Shown piece after piece: positions 36,201-49,561 of a stretch of DNA of 64,000 nucleotides. The position numbers were made by a program, and so were the translations under genes. The notes beneath the pieces are model-generated. The model saw only the letters and a list, made by a program, of their open reading frames with translations. It was not told the origin of the DNA and searched no databases. The stretch's first letter is position 1, and every line of letters begins with the position of its first letter. Origin of the DNA: Amblyomma americanum (taxonomy: Eukaryota > Arthropoda > Arachnida > Ixodida > Ixodidae); assembly GCF_052857255.1 (NCBI RefSeq), contig NC_135504.1, forward strand, positions 136,946,929 through 137,010,928, read 5' to 3'.

Positions 36201-37088
36201 ATGCAACTGCACTAAGATGAAGCAAGCCCAGTGAACCGTTATAGACGAGCTACAGCTATGACTTTAGCGAAATCATGCCTACACGAACATACAACCAGCA
36301 TCTCATGCGCCGGATAATTCAGTGGACTTGGTGCCGCCGACCATAGACACATGTTGCAATTCTTCGTTTTTGTAGCACAGGTTCTGTGGCCGACTGGGCT
36401 CAGCACCAGCACGGAAGCACATGCTGTATAGTAAGGCGGTTTATCAGCGATGGCGGCAAAGCAGCTGCTCTTTCCAGGGAATACATGCAACTGCACTAAG
36501 ATGAAACAAGCCCAGTGAAGCGCTATAGACGAGCTACAGGTACGACCTCAGCGGAATCATGACTACACGAATATACAACCAGCATATCATTCCCCGGATA
36601 ATTCAGTGGACTTGATGGCACCGACCATAGACACATGTTGCAATTCATCGTTTTTGTAGCACAGGTTCTGTGGTCGACTGGGCTCATCACCAGCACGGAA
36701 GCACATGCTGCATAGTAAGGTGGTTTATCAGCAATGGTGGCAAAGCAGCTGCTGTTTCCAGGGATTACATGCCCCTACATTAAGATGAAGCAACCCAGTG
36801 AACCGTTATAGATGAGCTACACCTATGACCTCAGCGAAATCATGCCTACAGAACATACAACCAGCATCTCACTCGTCGGACAATTCAGTGGACTTGGTGA
36901 CACCGACCATAGACACGTGTTTTAATTCTTCGTTTTTGTAGCACAGGTTCTGTGGCCGACTGGGCTCATCACCAGCAAAGAAGCACATGCACCATAGTAA
37001 GGCGGTTTATCAGCAATGGCGGCAAAGCAGCTGCTTTTTTCCAGGAAATACATGCCCCTTCACTAAGATGATGCATGCCCAGTGAACC
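30289..37088 (+). repeat. Higher-order repeat copy 2, 24 monomers (6,800 bp)
   Basis: It has the same 24 monomer types in the same order as the preceding copy. Differences seen by eye are few, for example catacaacc at 34589 against catgcaacc at 27789, and gtggtcttgg near 35472 against gtggacttgg. The unit ends where the next h1 begins at 37089. Confidence 0.9.
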
Positions 37089-39924
37089 TTATAGAATAGC
37101 TACAACTATGACCTCAGCGAAATAATGCCTACACGAACATACAACCAGCATCTCATTCACCGGATAATTATGTGGACATGGTGGCACCGGCCATATACAC
37201 ATGTTGCAATTCTTCGTTTTTGTAGCACTGGTTCTGAGGTCGACTGGGTTCATCATCAGCACGGAAGCACATGCTCCATAGTAAGGCGGTTTATCAGCGA
37301 TGGCGGCAAAGCAGCTGCTTTTTCCAGAAAATACATGCCCCTTCACTAAGATGAAGCAAGCCCAGTGAACCTTATAGACGAGCTACAGTTATGACCTCAG
37401 GGAATTCATGCCTACACGAACATACAACCAGCATCTCATTCGCCGGATAATTCAGTGGACTTGGTGGCACCGACCATAGACACATGTTGCAATTCTTCGT
37501 TTTGGTAGCACAGGTTCTGTGGCCGACTGGGCTCATCACCAGCACGGAAGCACATGCTCCATTGAAAGGCGGTTTATCAGCGATGGCGGCAAAGCAGCTG
37601 GTTTTTACAGAGAATATATGCCCCTGCACTAAGATGAAGCAAGCCCGGTGAACCATTATATACGAGCTACAGCTATGACATCTGCGAAATCATGCCTACA
37701 CGAGCATACAAGCAGCATCTCATTCGCCGGATAATTCAGTGGACTTGGTGCCACCGACCATAGACACATGTTGCAATTCTTCGTTTTTGTAGCACAGGGT
37801 CTGTGGCCGACTGGGCTCATCACCAGCACGGAAGCACATGCTCCATAGGAAGGCGGTTTATCAGCGATGGCGGCAAGCAGCTGCCTTTTCCAGGGAATAC
37901 ATGCAACTGCACTAAGATGAAACAAGCCAAGTGAAGCGCTATAGACGAGCTACAGGTACGACCTCAGCGGAATCATGCCTACACGAATATACAACCAGCA
38001 TCTCATTCCCCGGATAATTCAGTGGACTTGGTGGCACCGACCATAGACACATGTTGCAATTCATCGTTTTTGTAGCACAGGTTCTGTGGCCGACTGGGCT
38101 CATCACCAGCACGGAAGCACATGCTGCATAGTAAGGTGGTTTATCAGCGATGGTGGCAAAGCAGCTGCTTTTTCCAGGGAATACATGGCCCTGCACTAAG
38201 ATGAAGCAAGACCAGTGAACCGTTATAGATGAGCTACAGCTATTACATCAGCGAAATCATGCTTACACGAGCATACAACCAGCATCTCATTAGCCGGATA
38301 ATTCAGTAGACTTGGTGGCACCGACCCTAGACACATGTTGCAATTCTTCGTTTTTGTAGCAAAGGTTCTGTGGCCGACTTGGCTCATCACCAGCACGGAC
38401 GCACATTCTCCATAGGAAGGCGGTTTATCAGCGATGGCGGCAAAGCAGCTGCTTTTTCCAGGGAATACATGCCCCTACACTAAGATGAAGCAAGCCCAGT
38501 GAACCGTTATAGACGAGCTACAGCTATGACCTCAGCAAAATCATGCCTACACGAACATACAACCAGCATCTCACTCGCCGGATAATTCTGTGGACTTGGT
38601 GGCACCGACCATAGACACATGTTGCAATTCAACGTTTTTGTAGGACAGGTTATGCGGCCGACTGGGACCATAACCAGCACGGAAGCACATGCTCCATAGG
38701 AAGGCGGTGTATCAGGGATGGCGGCAAAGCAGCTGCTTTTTCTAATGAATTCATGCCCCTACACTAAGATGAAGCAAGCCCAGTGAACCGTTATAGACGA
38801 GCTGCAGCTATGACCTCAGCAAAATCATGCCTACACGAGCATACAACCAGCACCTCATTCGCCGGATAAATCAGTGGCCTTGGTTGCGCCTACCATAGCC
38901 ACATGTTGCAATTCTTCGTTTTTGTAGCACAGGTTCTGTGGCCGACTAGGCTCATCACCAGCACGGAAGCACATGCTCCATAGGAAGGCGGTTTTTCAGC
39001 GATGGCGGCAAAGCAGCTGCCTTTTCCAGGGAATACATGCAACTGCACTAAGATGAAGCAAGCCCAGTGAACCGTTATAGACGAGCTACAGCTATGACCT
39101 CAGCGAAATCATGCCTACACAAACATACAACCAGCATCTCAATCGCCGGATAATTCAGTGGACTTGGTGCCACCGACCATATACACATGTTGCAATTCAA
39201 CGTTTTTGTTGGACAGGTTATGTGGCCGACAGGGCTCATAACCAGCACGGAAGCACATTCTCCATAGTAAGGTGGTTTATCAGCGATGGCGGCAAAGCAG
39301 CTGCTTTTTCCAGGAAATACATGCCCCTTCACTAAGATGAAGCATGCCCAGTGAACCGTTATAGACGAGCTACAGCTATGACCTCACCGAAATCATGCCT
39401 ACACGAATATACAACCAGCATCTCATTCGCCGGATAATTCAGCGGACTTGGTGGCACCGACCATAGACACATGTTGCAATTCATCGTTTTTGTAGCACAG
39501 GTTATGTGGCCGACTGGGCTCATAACCAGCACGGAAGCACATGCTCCATAGGAAGGCGGTGTATCAGGGATGGCGGCAAAGCAGCTGCTTTTTCTAATGA
39601 ATTCATGCCCCTACACTAAGATGAAGCAAGCCCAGTGAACCGTTATAGACGAGCTGCAGCTATGACCTCAGCAAAATCATGCCTACACGAGCATACAACC
39701 AGCATCTCATTCGCCGGATAAATCAGTGGCCTTGGTTGCGCCAACTTAGCCACATGTTGCAATTCTTCGTTTTTGTAGCACAGGTTCTGTGGCCGACTGG
39801 GCTCAGCACCAGCACGGAAGCACATGCTGTATAGTAAGGCGGTTTATCAGCGATGGCGGCAAAGCAGCTGTTTTTTCCAGAAAAAACATGCCACTTCACT
39901 AAGATGAAGCAAGCCCAGTGAACC

Positions 39925-39954
39925 TTATAGACGAGCTACAGCTATGACCTCAGC
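39925..39954 (+). other. h11/h12 fusion junction
   Basis: The monomer at 39925 starts like h11 (gaaccttatagacg, without the usual g) and from cagcaaaattatg onward is h12. The exchange lies within these 30 shared bases. The same fusion is at 44463, 51548 and 56606, while 26325-26892, 33126-33692 and 47862-48428 keep both monomers. Confidence 0.85.
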
Positions 39955-40295
39955 AAAATTATGCCTACACAAACATACAACCAGCATCTCACTCGCCAGA
40001 TAATTCTGTGGACTTGGTGGCACCGACCATAGACACATGTTGCAATTCAACGTTTTTGTAGGACAGGTTATGTGGCCGACTGGGCTCATAACCAGCACGG
40101 AAGCACATTCTCCATAGTAAGGTGGTTTATCAGCGATGGCGGCAAAGCAGCTGCTTTTTCCAGGAAATACATGCCCCTTCACTAAGATGAAGCATGCCCA
40201 GTGAACCGTTATAGACGAGCTACAGCTATGACTTCACCGTAATCATGCCTACACGAATATACAACCAGCATCTCATTCGCCGGATAATTCAGCGG

Positions 40296-40333
40296 ACTTG
40301 GTGGCACCGACCATAGACACATGTTGCAATTCT
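40296..40333 (+). other. h13/h19 fusion junction, six monomers lost
   Basis: The monomer at 40209 is h13 on the left (cttcaccgtaatc, cgaatatac, cagcggac) and h19-like on the right (ccattgaaagg, cagctggtttttacag). h14-h18 and parts of h13 and h19 are gone. Near the junction it reads gtttttgtagc and not the h19 gttttggtagc, so a third template or a base change is involved. Confidence 0.78.
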
Positions 40334-43300
40334 TCGTTTTTGTAGCACAGGTTCTGTGGCCGACTGGGCTCATCACCAGCATGGAAGCACATGCTCCATT
40401 GAAAGGCGGTTTATCAGCGATGGCGGCAAAGCAGCTGGTTTTTACAGAGAATATATGCCCCTGCAATAAGATGAAGCAAGCCCGGTGAACCATTATATAC
40501 GAGCTACAGCTATGACATCTGCGAAATCATGCCTACACGAGCATACAAGCAGCATCTCATTCGCCGGATAATTCAGTGGACTTGGTGGCCCCGGTCATAG
40601 ACACATGTTGCGATTCTTCGTTTTTGTAGCACAGGTTCTGTGGCCGACTCGACTCGTCACCAGCACGGAAGCACATGCTCCATAGGAAGGCGGTTTATCA
40701 GCGATGGCGGCAAAGCAGCTGCTTTTTCCAGGGAATACATGCCCCTGCACTAAAATGAAGCAAGCCCAGTGAACCGTTATAGTCGAGCTACAGCTATGAC
40801 CTCAGCGAAATCATGCCTACACGAACATACAACCAGCATCTCATGCGCCGGATAATTCAGTGGACTTGGTGCCGCCGACCATAGACACATGTTGCAATTC
40901 TTCGTTTTTGTAGCACAGGTTCTGTGGCCGACTGGGCTCAGCACCAGCACGGAAGCACATGCTGTATAGTAAGGCGGTTTATCAGCGATGGCGGCAAAGC
41001 AGCTGCTCTTTCCAGGGAATACATGCAACTGCACTAAGATGAAGCAAGCCCAGTGAACCGTTATAGACGAGCTACAGCTATGACTTTAGCGAAATCATGC
41101 CTACACGAACATACAACCAGCATCTCATGCGCCGGATAATTCAGTGGACTTGGTGCCGCCGACCATAGACACATGTTGCAATTCTTCGTTTTTGTAGCAC
41201 AGGTTCTGTGGCCGACTGGGCTCAGCACCAGCACGGAAGCACATGCTGTATAGTAAGGCGGTTTATCAGCGATGGCGGCAAAGCAGCTGCTCTTTCCAGG
41301 GAATACATGCAACTGCACTAAGATGAAACAAGCCCAGTGAAGCGCTATAGACGAGCTACAGGTACGACCTCAGCGGAATCATGACTACACGAATATACAA
41401 CCAGCATATCATTCCCCGGATAATTCAGTGGACTTGATGGCACCGACCATAGACACATGTTGCAATTCATCGTTTTTGTAGCACAGGTTCTGTGGTCGAC
41501 TGGGCTCATCACCAGCACGGAAGCACATGCTGCATAGTAAGGTGGTTTATCAGCAATGGTGGCAAAGCAGCTGCTTTTTCCAGGGATTACATGCCCCTAC
41601 ATTAAGATGAAGCAACCCAGTGAACCGTTATAGATGAGCTACACCTATGACCTCAGCGAAATCATGCCTACAGAACATACAACCAGCATCTCACTCGTCG
41701 GACAATTCAGTGGACTTGGTGACACCGACCATAGACACGTGTTTTAATTCTTCGTTTTTGTAGCACAGGTTCTGTGGCCGACTGGGCTCATCACCAGCAA
41801 AGAAGCACATGCACCATAGTAAGGCGGTTTATCAGCAATGGCGGCAAAGCAGCTGCTTTTTTCCAGGAAATACATGCCCCTTCACTAAGATGATGCATGC
41901 CCAGTGAACCTTATAGAATAGCTACAACTATGACCTCAGCGAAATAATGCCTACACGAACATACAACCAGCATCTCATTCACCGGATAATTATGTGGACA
42001 TGGTGGCACCGGCCATATACACATGTTGCAATTCTTCGTTTTTGTAGCACTGGTTCTGAGGTCGACTGGGTTCATCATCAGCACGGAAGCACATGCTCCA
42101 TAGTAAGGCGGTTTATCAGCGATGGCGGCAAAGCAGCTGCTTTTTCCAGAAAATACATGCCCCTTCACTAAGATGAAGCAAGCCCAGTGAACCTTATAGA
42201 CGAGCTACAGTTATGACCTCAGGGAAATCATGCCTACACGAACATACAACCAGCATCTCATTCGCCGGATAATTCAGTGGACTTGGTGGCACCGACCATA
42301 GACACATGTTGCAATTCTTCGTTTTGGTAGCACAGGTTCTGTGGCCGACTGGGCTCATCACCAGCACGGAAGCACATGCTGCATTGAAAGGCGGTTTATC
42401 AGCGATGGCGGCAAAGCAGCTGGTTTTTACAGAGAATATATGCCCCTGCACTAAGATGAAGCAAGCCCGGTGAACCATTATATACGAGCTACAGCTATGA
42501 CTTCTGCGAAATCATGCCTACACGAGCATACAAGCAGCATCTCATTCGCCGGATAATTCAGTGGACTTGGTGCCACCGACCATAGACACATGTTGCAATT
42601 CTTCGTTTTTGTAGCACAGGGTCTGTGGCCGACTGGGCTCATCACCAGCACGGAAGCACATGCTCCATAGGAAGGCGGTTTATCAGCGATGGCGGCAAGC
42701 AGCTGCCTTTTCCAGGGAATACATGCAACTGCACTAAGATGAAACAAGCCAAGTGAAGCGCTATAGACGAGCTACAGGTACGACCTCAGCGGAATCATGC
42801 CTACACGAATATACAACCAGCATCTCATTCCCCGGATAATTCAGTGGACTTGGTGGCACCGACCATAGACACATGTTGCAATTCATCGTTTTTGTAGCAC
42901 AGGTTCTGTGGCCGACTGGGCTCATCACCAGCACGGAAGCACATGCTGCATAGTAAGGTGGTTTATCAGCGATGGTGGCAAAGCAGCTGCTTTTTCCAGG
43001 GAATACATGGCCCTGCACCAAGATGAAGCAAGACCAGTGAACCGTTATAGATGAGCTACAGCTATTACATCAGCGAAATCATGCTTACACGAGCATACAA
43101 CCAGTATCTCATTAGCCGGATAATTCAGTAGACTTGGTGGCACCGACCCTAGACACATGTTGCAATTCTTCGTTTTTGTAGCAAAGGTTCTGTGGCCGAC
43201 TTGGCTCATCACCAGCACGGACGCACATTCTCCATAGGAAGGCGGTTTATCAGCGATGGCGGCAAAGCAGCTGCTTTTTCCAGGGAATACATGCCCCTAC

Positions 43301-43494
43301 ACTAAGATGAAGCAAGCCCAGTGAACCGTTATAGACGAGCTACAGCTATGACCTCAGCAAAATCATGCCTACACGAACATACAACCAGCATCTCACTCGC
43401 CGGATAATTCTGTGGACTTGGTGGCACCGACCATAGACACATGTTGCAATTCAACGTTTTTGTAGGACAGGTTATGTGGCCGACTGGGATCATA

Positions 43495-43530
43495 ACCAGC
43501 ACGGAAGCACATGCTCCATAGGAAGGCGGT
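43495..43530 (+). other. h6/h7 fusion junction
   Basis: The monomer at 43329 is h6 on the left (attctgtggac, caacgtttttgtagg, gggatcataacc) and h7 on the right (ggtttttcagcg, gcagctgcctttt). The shared stretch runs from accagcacgg to ggaaggcggt. The offset to the previous HOR copy drops from 4,822 to 4,538 bp here. Confidence 0.84.
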
Positions 43531-45157
43531 TTTTCAGCGATGGCGGCAAAGCAGCTGCCTTTTCCAGGGAATACATGCAACTGCACTAAGATGAAGCAAG
43601 CCCAGTGAACCGTTATAGACGAGCTACAGCTATGACCTCAGCGAAATCATGCCTACACAAACATACAACCAGCATCTCAATCGCCGGATAATTCAGTGGA
43701 CTTGGTGCCACCGACCATAGACACATGTTGCAATTCAACGTTTTTGTTGGACAGGTTATGTGGCCGACAGGGCTCATAACCAGCACGGAAGCACATTCTC
43801 CATAGTAAGGTGGTTTATCAGCGATGGCGGCAAAGCAGCTGCTTTTTCCAGGAAATACATGCCCCTTCACTAAGATGAAGCATGCCCAGTGAACCGTTAT
43901 AGACGAGCTACAGCTATGACCTCACCGAAATCATGCCTACACGAATATACAACCAGCATCTCATTCGCCGGATAATTCAGCGGACTTGGTGGCACCGACC
44001 ATAGACACATGTTGCAATTCATCGTTTTTGTAGCACAGGTTATGTGGCCGACTGGGCTCATAACCAGCACGGAAGCACATGCTCCATAGGAAGGCGGTGT
44101 ATCAGGGATGGCGGCAAAGCAGCTGCTTTTTCTAATGAATTCATGCCCCTACACTAAGATGAAGCAAGCCCAGTGAACCGTTATAGACGAGCTGCAGCTA
44201 TGACCTCAGCAAAATCATGCCTACACGAGCATACAACCAGCATCTCATTCGCCGGATAAATCAGTGGCCTTGGTTGCGCCAACTTAGCCACATGTTGCAA
44301 TTCTTCGTTTTTGTAGCACAGGTTCTGTGGCCCACTGGGCTCAGCACCAGCACGGAAGCACATGCTGTATAGTAAGGCGGTTTATCAGCGATGGCGGCAA
44401 AGCAGCTGTTTTTTCCAGAAAAAACATGCCACTTCACTAAGATGAAGCAAGCCCAGTGAACCTTATAGACGAGCTACAGCTATGACCTCAGCAAAATTAT
44501 GCCTACACAAACATACAACCAGCATCTCACTCGCCGGATAATTCTGTGGACTTGGTGGCACCGACCATAGACACATGTTGCAATTCAACGTTTTTGTAGG
44601 ACAGGTTATGTGGCCGACTGGGCTCATAACCAGCACGGAAGCACATTCTCCATAGTAAGGTGGTTTATCAGCGATGGCGGCAAAGCAGCTGCTTTTTCCA
44701 GGAAATACATGCCCCTTCACTAAGATGAAGCATGCCCAGTGAACCGTTATAGACGAGCTACAGCTATGACTTCACCGTAATCATGCCTACACGAATATAC
44801 AACCAGCATCTCATTCGCCGGATAATTCAGCGGACTTGGTGGCACCGACCATAGACACATGTTGCAATTCATCGTTTTTGTAGCACAGGTTATGTGGCCG
44901 ACTGGGCTCATAACCAGCACGGAAGCACATGCTCCATAGGAAGGCGGTGTATCAGGGATGGCGGCAAAGCAGCTGCTTTTTCTAATGAATTCATGCCCCT
45001 ACACTAAGATGAAGCAAGCCCAGTGAACCGTTATAGACGAGCTGCAGCTATGACCTCAGCAAAATCATTCCTACACGAGCATACAACCAGCATCTCATTC
45101 GCCGGATAAATCAGTGGCCTTGGTGCCACCGACCATAGACACATGTTGCAATTCTTC

Positions 45158-45166
45158 TTTTTTTTT
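45158..45166 (+). other. Run of nine T in an h14 monomer
   Basis: Where other monomers read cttcgtttttgtagc, this one reads cttc, nine t and agc: two g to t changes and one added t. It breaks the antisense open frame. The sister monomers at 27177, 33977, 48713 and 52116 have the normal form, so this is a private change or a homopolymer sequencing error. Confidence 0.7.
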
Positions 45167-46161
45167 AGCACAGGTTCTGTGGCCGACAGTGCTCAGCACC
45201 AGCACGGAAGCACATGCTGTATAGTAAGGCGGTTTGTCAGCGATGGCGGCAAAGCAGCTGTTTTTTCCAGGAAATACATGACCCTTCACTAAGATGAAGC
45301 AAGCCCAGTGAACCGTTATTGATGAGCTACAGCTATGACATCGGTGAAATCATGCCTACACGCATAGAACCAGCATCTCATTCGCCGGATAATTCAGTAG
45401 ACTTGGTGGCACCGACCATAGACACATGTTGCAATTCTTCGTTTTTGTAGCACAGGTTCTTTGGCCGACTGGGCTCATCACCAGCACGGACGCACATTCT
45501 CCATACGAAGGCGGTTTATCAGCGATGGCGGCAAAGCAGCTGCTTTTTCCAGAGATTACATGCCCCTACACTAAGATGAAGCAACCCAGTGAACCATTAT
45601 AGACGAGCTACACCTATGGCCTCACCGAAATCATGCCTACACGAACATACAACCAGCATCTCACTCGCCGGACAATTCAGTGGACTTGGTGGCACCGACC
45701 ATAGACACATGTTGCAATTCTTCGTTTTTGCAGCACAGGTTCTGTGGCCGACTGTGCTCATCACCAGCAAAGAAGCACATGCACCATAGTAAGGCGGTTT
45801 ATCAGCAATGGCGGCAAAGCAGCTGCTTTTTTCCAGGAAATACATGCCCCTTCACTAAGATGATGCATGCCCAGTGAACCGTAATAGAGGAGCTACAGCT
45901 ATGACCTCACCCAAATCATGCCTACACGAACATACAACCAGCATCTCATTCGCCGGATAATTCAGTTGACTTGGCACCGACCATAGACACCTGTTGCAAG
46001 TCTTCGTTTTTGTGGCACAGGTTATGTCGCCGACTGGGCTCATCACCAGCACAGAAGCACATGCTCCATAGTAAGGTGGTTTATCAGCGATGGCGGCAAA
46101 GCAGCTGCTTTTTATAGGGAATACATGCCCCTGCACTAAAATGAAGCAAGCCCAGTGAACC

Positions 46162-49100
46162 TTATAGACTAGCTACAACTATGACCTCAGCGAAATAATG
46201 CCTACACGAACATACAACCAGCATCTCATTCACCGGATAATTCAGTTGACTTGGCACCGACCATAGACACATGTTGCAAGTCTTCGTTTTTGTAGCACTG
46301 GTTATGTCGCCGACTGGGCTCATCACCAGCACAGAAGCACATGCTCCATAGTATGGTGGTTTATCAGCGATGGCGGCAAAGCAGCTGCTTTTTACAGGGA
46401 ATACATGCCCCTGCACTAAAATGAAGCAAGCCCAGTGAACCTTATTGACTAGCTACAACTATGACCTCAGCGAAATAATGCCTACACGAGCATACAAGCA
46501 GCATCTCATTCGCCGGATAATTCAGTGGACTTGGTGGCCCCGGCCTTAGACACATGTTGCAATTCTTCGTTTTTGTAGCCCAGGTTCTGTGGCCGACTGG
46601 GCTCATCACCAGCACGGAAGGACATGCTCCATAGGAAGGCGTTTTATCAGCGATGGCGGGAAGGCAGCTGCTATTTCCAGGGAATACATGCCCCTGCATT
46701 AAGATGAAGCAAGCCCAGTGAACCGTTATAGACGAGCTACAGCTATGACCTCAGCGAAATCATTGCCTACACGAACATACAACCAGCATCTCATGCGCCG
46801 GATAATTCAGTGGACTTGGTGCCACCGACCATAAACACATGTTGCAATTCTTCGTTTTTGTAGCACAGGTTCTGTGGCCGACTGGGCTCAGCACCAGCAC
46901 GGAAGCACATGCTGTATAGTAAGGCGGTTTATCAGCGATGGCGGCAAAGCAGCTGCTCTTTCCAGGGAATACATGCAACTGCACTAAGATGAAACAAGCC
47001 CAGTGAAGCGCTATAGACGAGCTACAGGTACGACCTCAGCGGAATCATGCCTACACGAATATACAACCAGCATCTCATTCCCCGGATAATTCAGTGGACT
47101 TGGTGGCACCGACCATAGACACATGTTGCAATTCATCGTTTTTGTAGCACAGGTTCTGTGGCCGACTGGGCTCAACACCAGCACGGAAGCACATGCTGCA
47201 TAGTAAGGTGGTTTACCAGCGATGGTGGCAAAGCAGCTGCTTTTTCCAGGGAATAAATGGCCCTGCACTAAGATGAAGTAAGACCAGTGAACCGTTATAG
47301 ACGAGCTACAGCTATGACCTCACCGAAATCATGCCTACACGAATATACAACCAGCATCTCATTCGCCGAATAATTCAGCGGACTTGGTGGCACCGACCAT
47401 AGACACATGTTGCAATTCATCGTTTTTGTAGCACAGGTTATGTGGCCGACTGGGCTCATAACCAGCACGGAAGCACATGCTCCATAGGAAGGCGGTGTAT
47501 CAGGGATGGCGGCAAAGCAGCTGCTTTTTCTAATGAATTCATGCCCCTACACTAAGATGAAGCAAGCCCAGTGAACCGTTATAGACGAGCTGCAGCTATG
47601 ACCTCAGCAAAATCATGCCTACACGAGCATACAACCAGCATCTCATTTGCCGGATAAATCAGTGGCCTTGGTTGCGCCAACTTAGCCACATGTTGCAATT
47701 CTTCGTTTTTGTAGCACAGGTTCTGTGGCCGACTGGGCTCAGCACCAGCACGGAAGCACATGCTGTATAGTAAGGCGGTTTATCAGCGATGGCGGCAAAG
47801 CAGCTGTTTTTTCCAGAAAATACATGCCACTTCACTAAGATGAAGCAAGCCCAGTGAACCTTATAGACGAGCTACAGCTATGACCTCAGCGAAATCATGC
47901 CTACACGAACATACAACCAGCATTTCATTCGCCGGATAATTCAGTGGACTTGGTGGCACCGACCATAGACACATGTTGCAATTCTTCGTTTTGGTAGCAC
48001 AGGTTCTGTGGCCGACTGGGCTCATCACCAGCACGGAAGCACATGCTCCATTGAAAGGCGGTTTATCAGCGATGGCGGCAAAGAAACTGCTTTTTCCAGG
48101 GAATACATGCCCCTACACTACGATGAAGCAAGCCCAGTGAACCGTTATAGACGAGCTACAGCTATGACCTCAGCAAAATTATGCCTACACAAACATACAA
48201 CCAGCATCTCACTCGCCGGATAATTCTGTGGACTTGGTGGCACCGACCATAGACACATGTTGCAATTCAACGTTTTTGTAGGACAGGTTATGTGGCCGAC
48301 TGGGCTCATAACCAGCACGGAAGCACATTCTCCATAGTAAGGTGGTTTATCAGCGATGGCGGCAAAGCAGCTGCTTTTTCCAGGAAATACATGCCCCTTC
48401 ACTAAGATGAAGCATGCCCAGTGAACCGTTATAGACGAGCTACAGCTATGACCTCACCGTAATCATGCCTACACGAATATACAACCAGCATCTCATTCGC
48501 CGGATAATTCAGCGGACTTGGTGGCACCGACCATAGACACATGTTGCAATTCATCGTTTTTGTAGCACAGGTTATGTGGCCGACTGGGCTCATAACCAGC
48601 ACGGAAGCACATGCTCCATAGGAAGGCGGTGTATCAGGGATGGCGGCAAAGCAGCTGCTTTTTCTTATGAATTCATGCCCCTACACTAAGATGAAGCAAG
48701 CCCAGTGAACCGTTATAGACGAGCTGCAGCTATGACCTCAGCAAAATCATTCCTACACGAGCATACAACCAGCATCTCATTCGCCGGATAAATCAGTGGC
48801 CTTGGTGCCACCGACCATAGACACATGTTGCAATTCTTCGTTTTTGTAGCACAGGTTCTGTGGCCGACAGTGCTCAGCACCAGCACGGAAGCACATGCTG
48901 TATAGTAAGGCGGTTTGTCAGCGATGGCGGCAAAGCAGCTGTTTTTTCCAGGAAATACATGACCCTTCACTAAGATGAAGCAAGCCCAGTGAACCGTTAT
49001 TGATGAGCTACAGCTATGACATCAGTGAAATCATGCCTACACGCATAGAACCAGCATCTCATTCGCCGGATAATTCAGTAGACTTGGTGGCACCGACCAT

Positions 49101-49561
49101 AGACACATGTTGCATTTCTTCGTTTTTGTAGCACAGGTTCTTTGGCCGACTGGGCTCATCACCAGCACGGACGCACATTCTCCATACGAAGGCGGTTTAT
49201 CAGCGATGGCGGCAAAGCAGCTGCTTTTTCCAGAGATTACATGCCCCTACACTAAGATGAAGCAACCCAGTGAACCATTATAGACGAGCTACACCTATGA
49301 CCTCACCGAAATCATGCCTACACGAACATACAACCAGCATCTCACTCGCCGGACAATTCAGTGGACTTGGTGGCACCGACCATAGACACATGTTGCAATT
49401 CTTCGTTTTTGCAGCACAGGTTCTGTGGCCGACTGGGCTCAGCACCAGCACGGAAGCACATGCTGTATAGTAAGGCGGTTTATCAGCGATGGCGGCAAAG
49501 CAGCTGTTTTTTCCAGAAAATACATGCCACTTCACTAAGATGAAGCAAGCCCAGTGAACCG
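46162..49561 (+). repeat. Rearranged satellite segment, 12 monomers
   Basis: Order is an h18-like monomer, a h20-like monomer with 'ggccttag' (46442), an h21/h22 type with one extra t in 'cattgcc' (about 46764), h4 (47011), then a jump to h9-h15 and an h16/h18 hybrid (49278). The first 1.1 kb matches about 58,550-59,680 at an offset of 12,391 bp. The part from h11 on matches HOR copy 2 at an offset of 14,736 bp (33272 and 48008). Confidence 0.8.

Larger units (their letters stand above)
37089..41910 (+). repeat. Higher-order repeat copy 3, 17-monomer deletion derivative (4,822 bp)
   Basis: h1-h10 are in normal order, then an h11/h12 hybrid (39925), an h13/h19 hybrid (40209) and h20-h24. The two hybrids account for loss of one and six monomers, giving 17. 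The offset to the following copy (for example h1 at 37089 and 41911, h3 at 37656 and 42478) is 4,822 bp, so the two share a more recent history with each other over that part. Confidence 0.88.
41911..46161 (+). repeat. Higher-order repeat copy 4, truncated and rearranged
   Basis: h1-h5 are followed by an h6/h7 hybrid (43329), h8-h10, the same h11/h12 hybrid as in copy 3 (44463), then h13-h17. It lacks the h13/h19 deletion of copy 3, which therefore arose in copy 3 or was lost here. h14 at 45031 carries an unusual run of nine T bases (45158-45166). The regular order ends after h17. Confidence 0.85.

Noticed and set aside
47253..47258. aataaa polyadenylation signal
   Set aside because: A single base change in two related h4 monomers (also near 59,642) makes the hexamer by chance; there is no transcript context.
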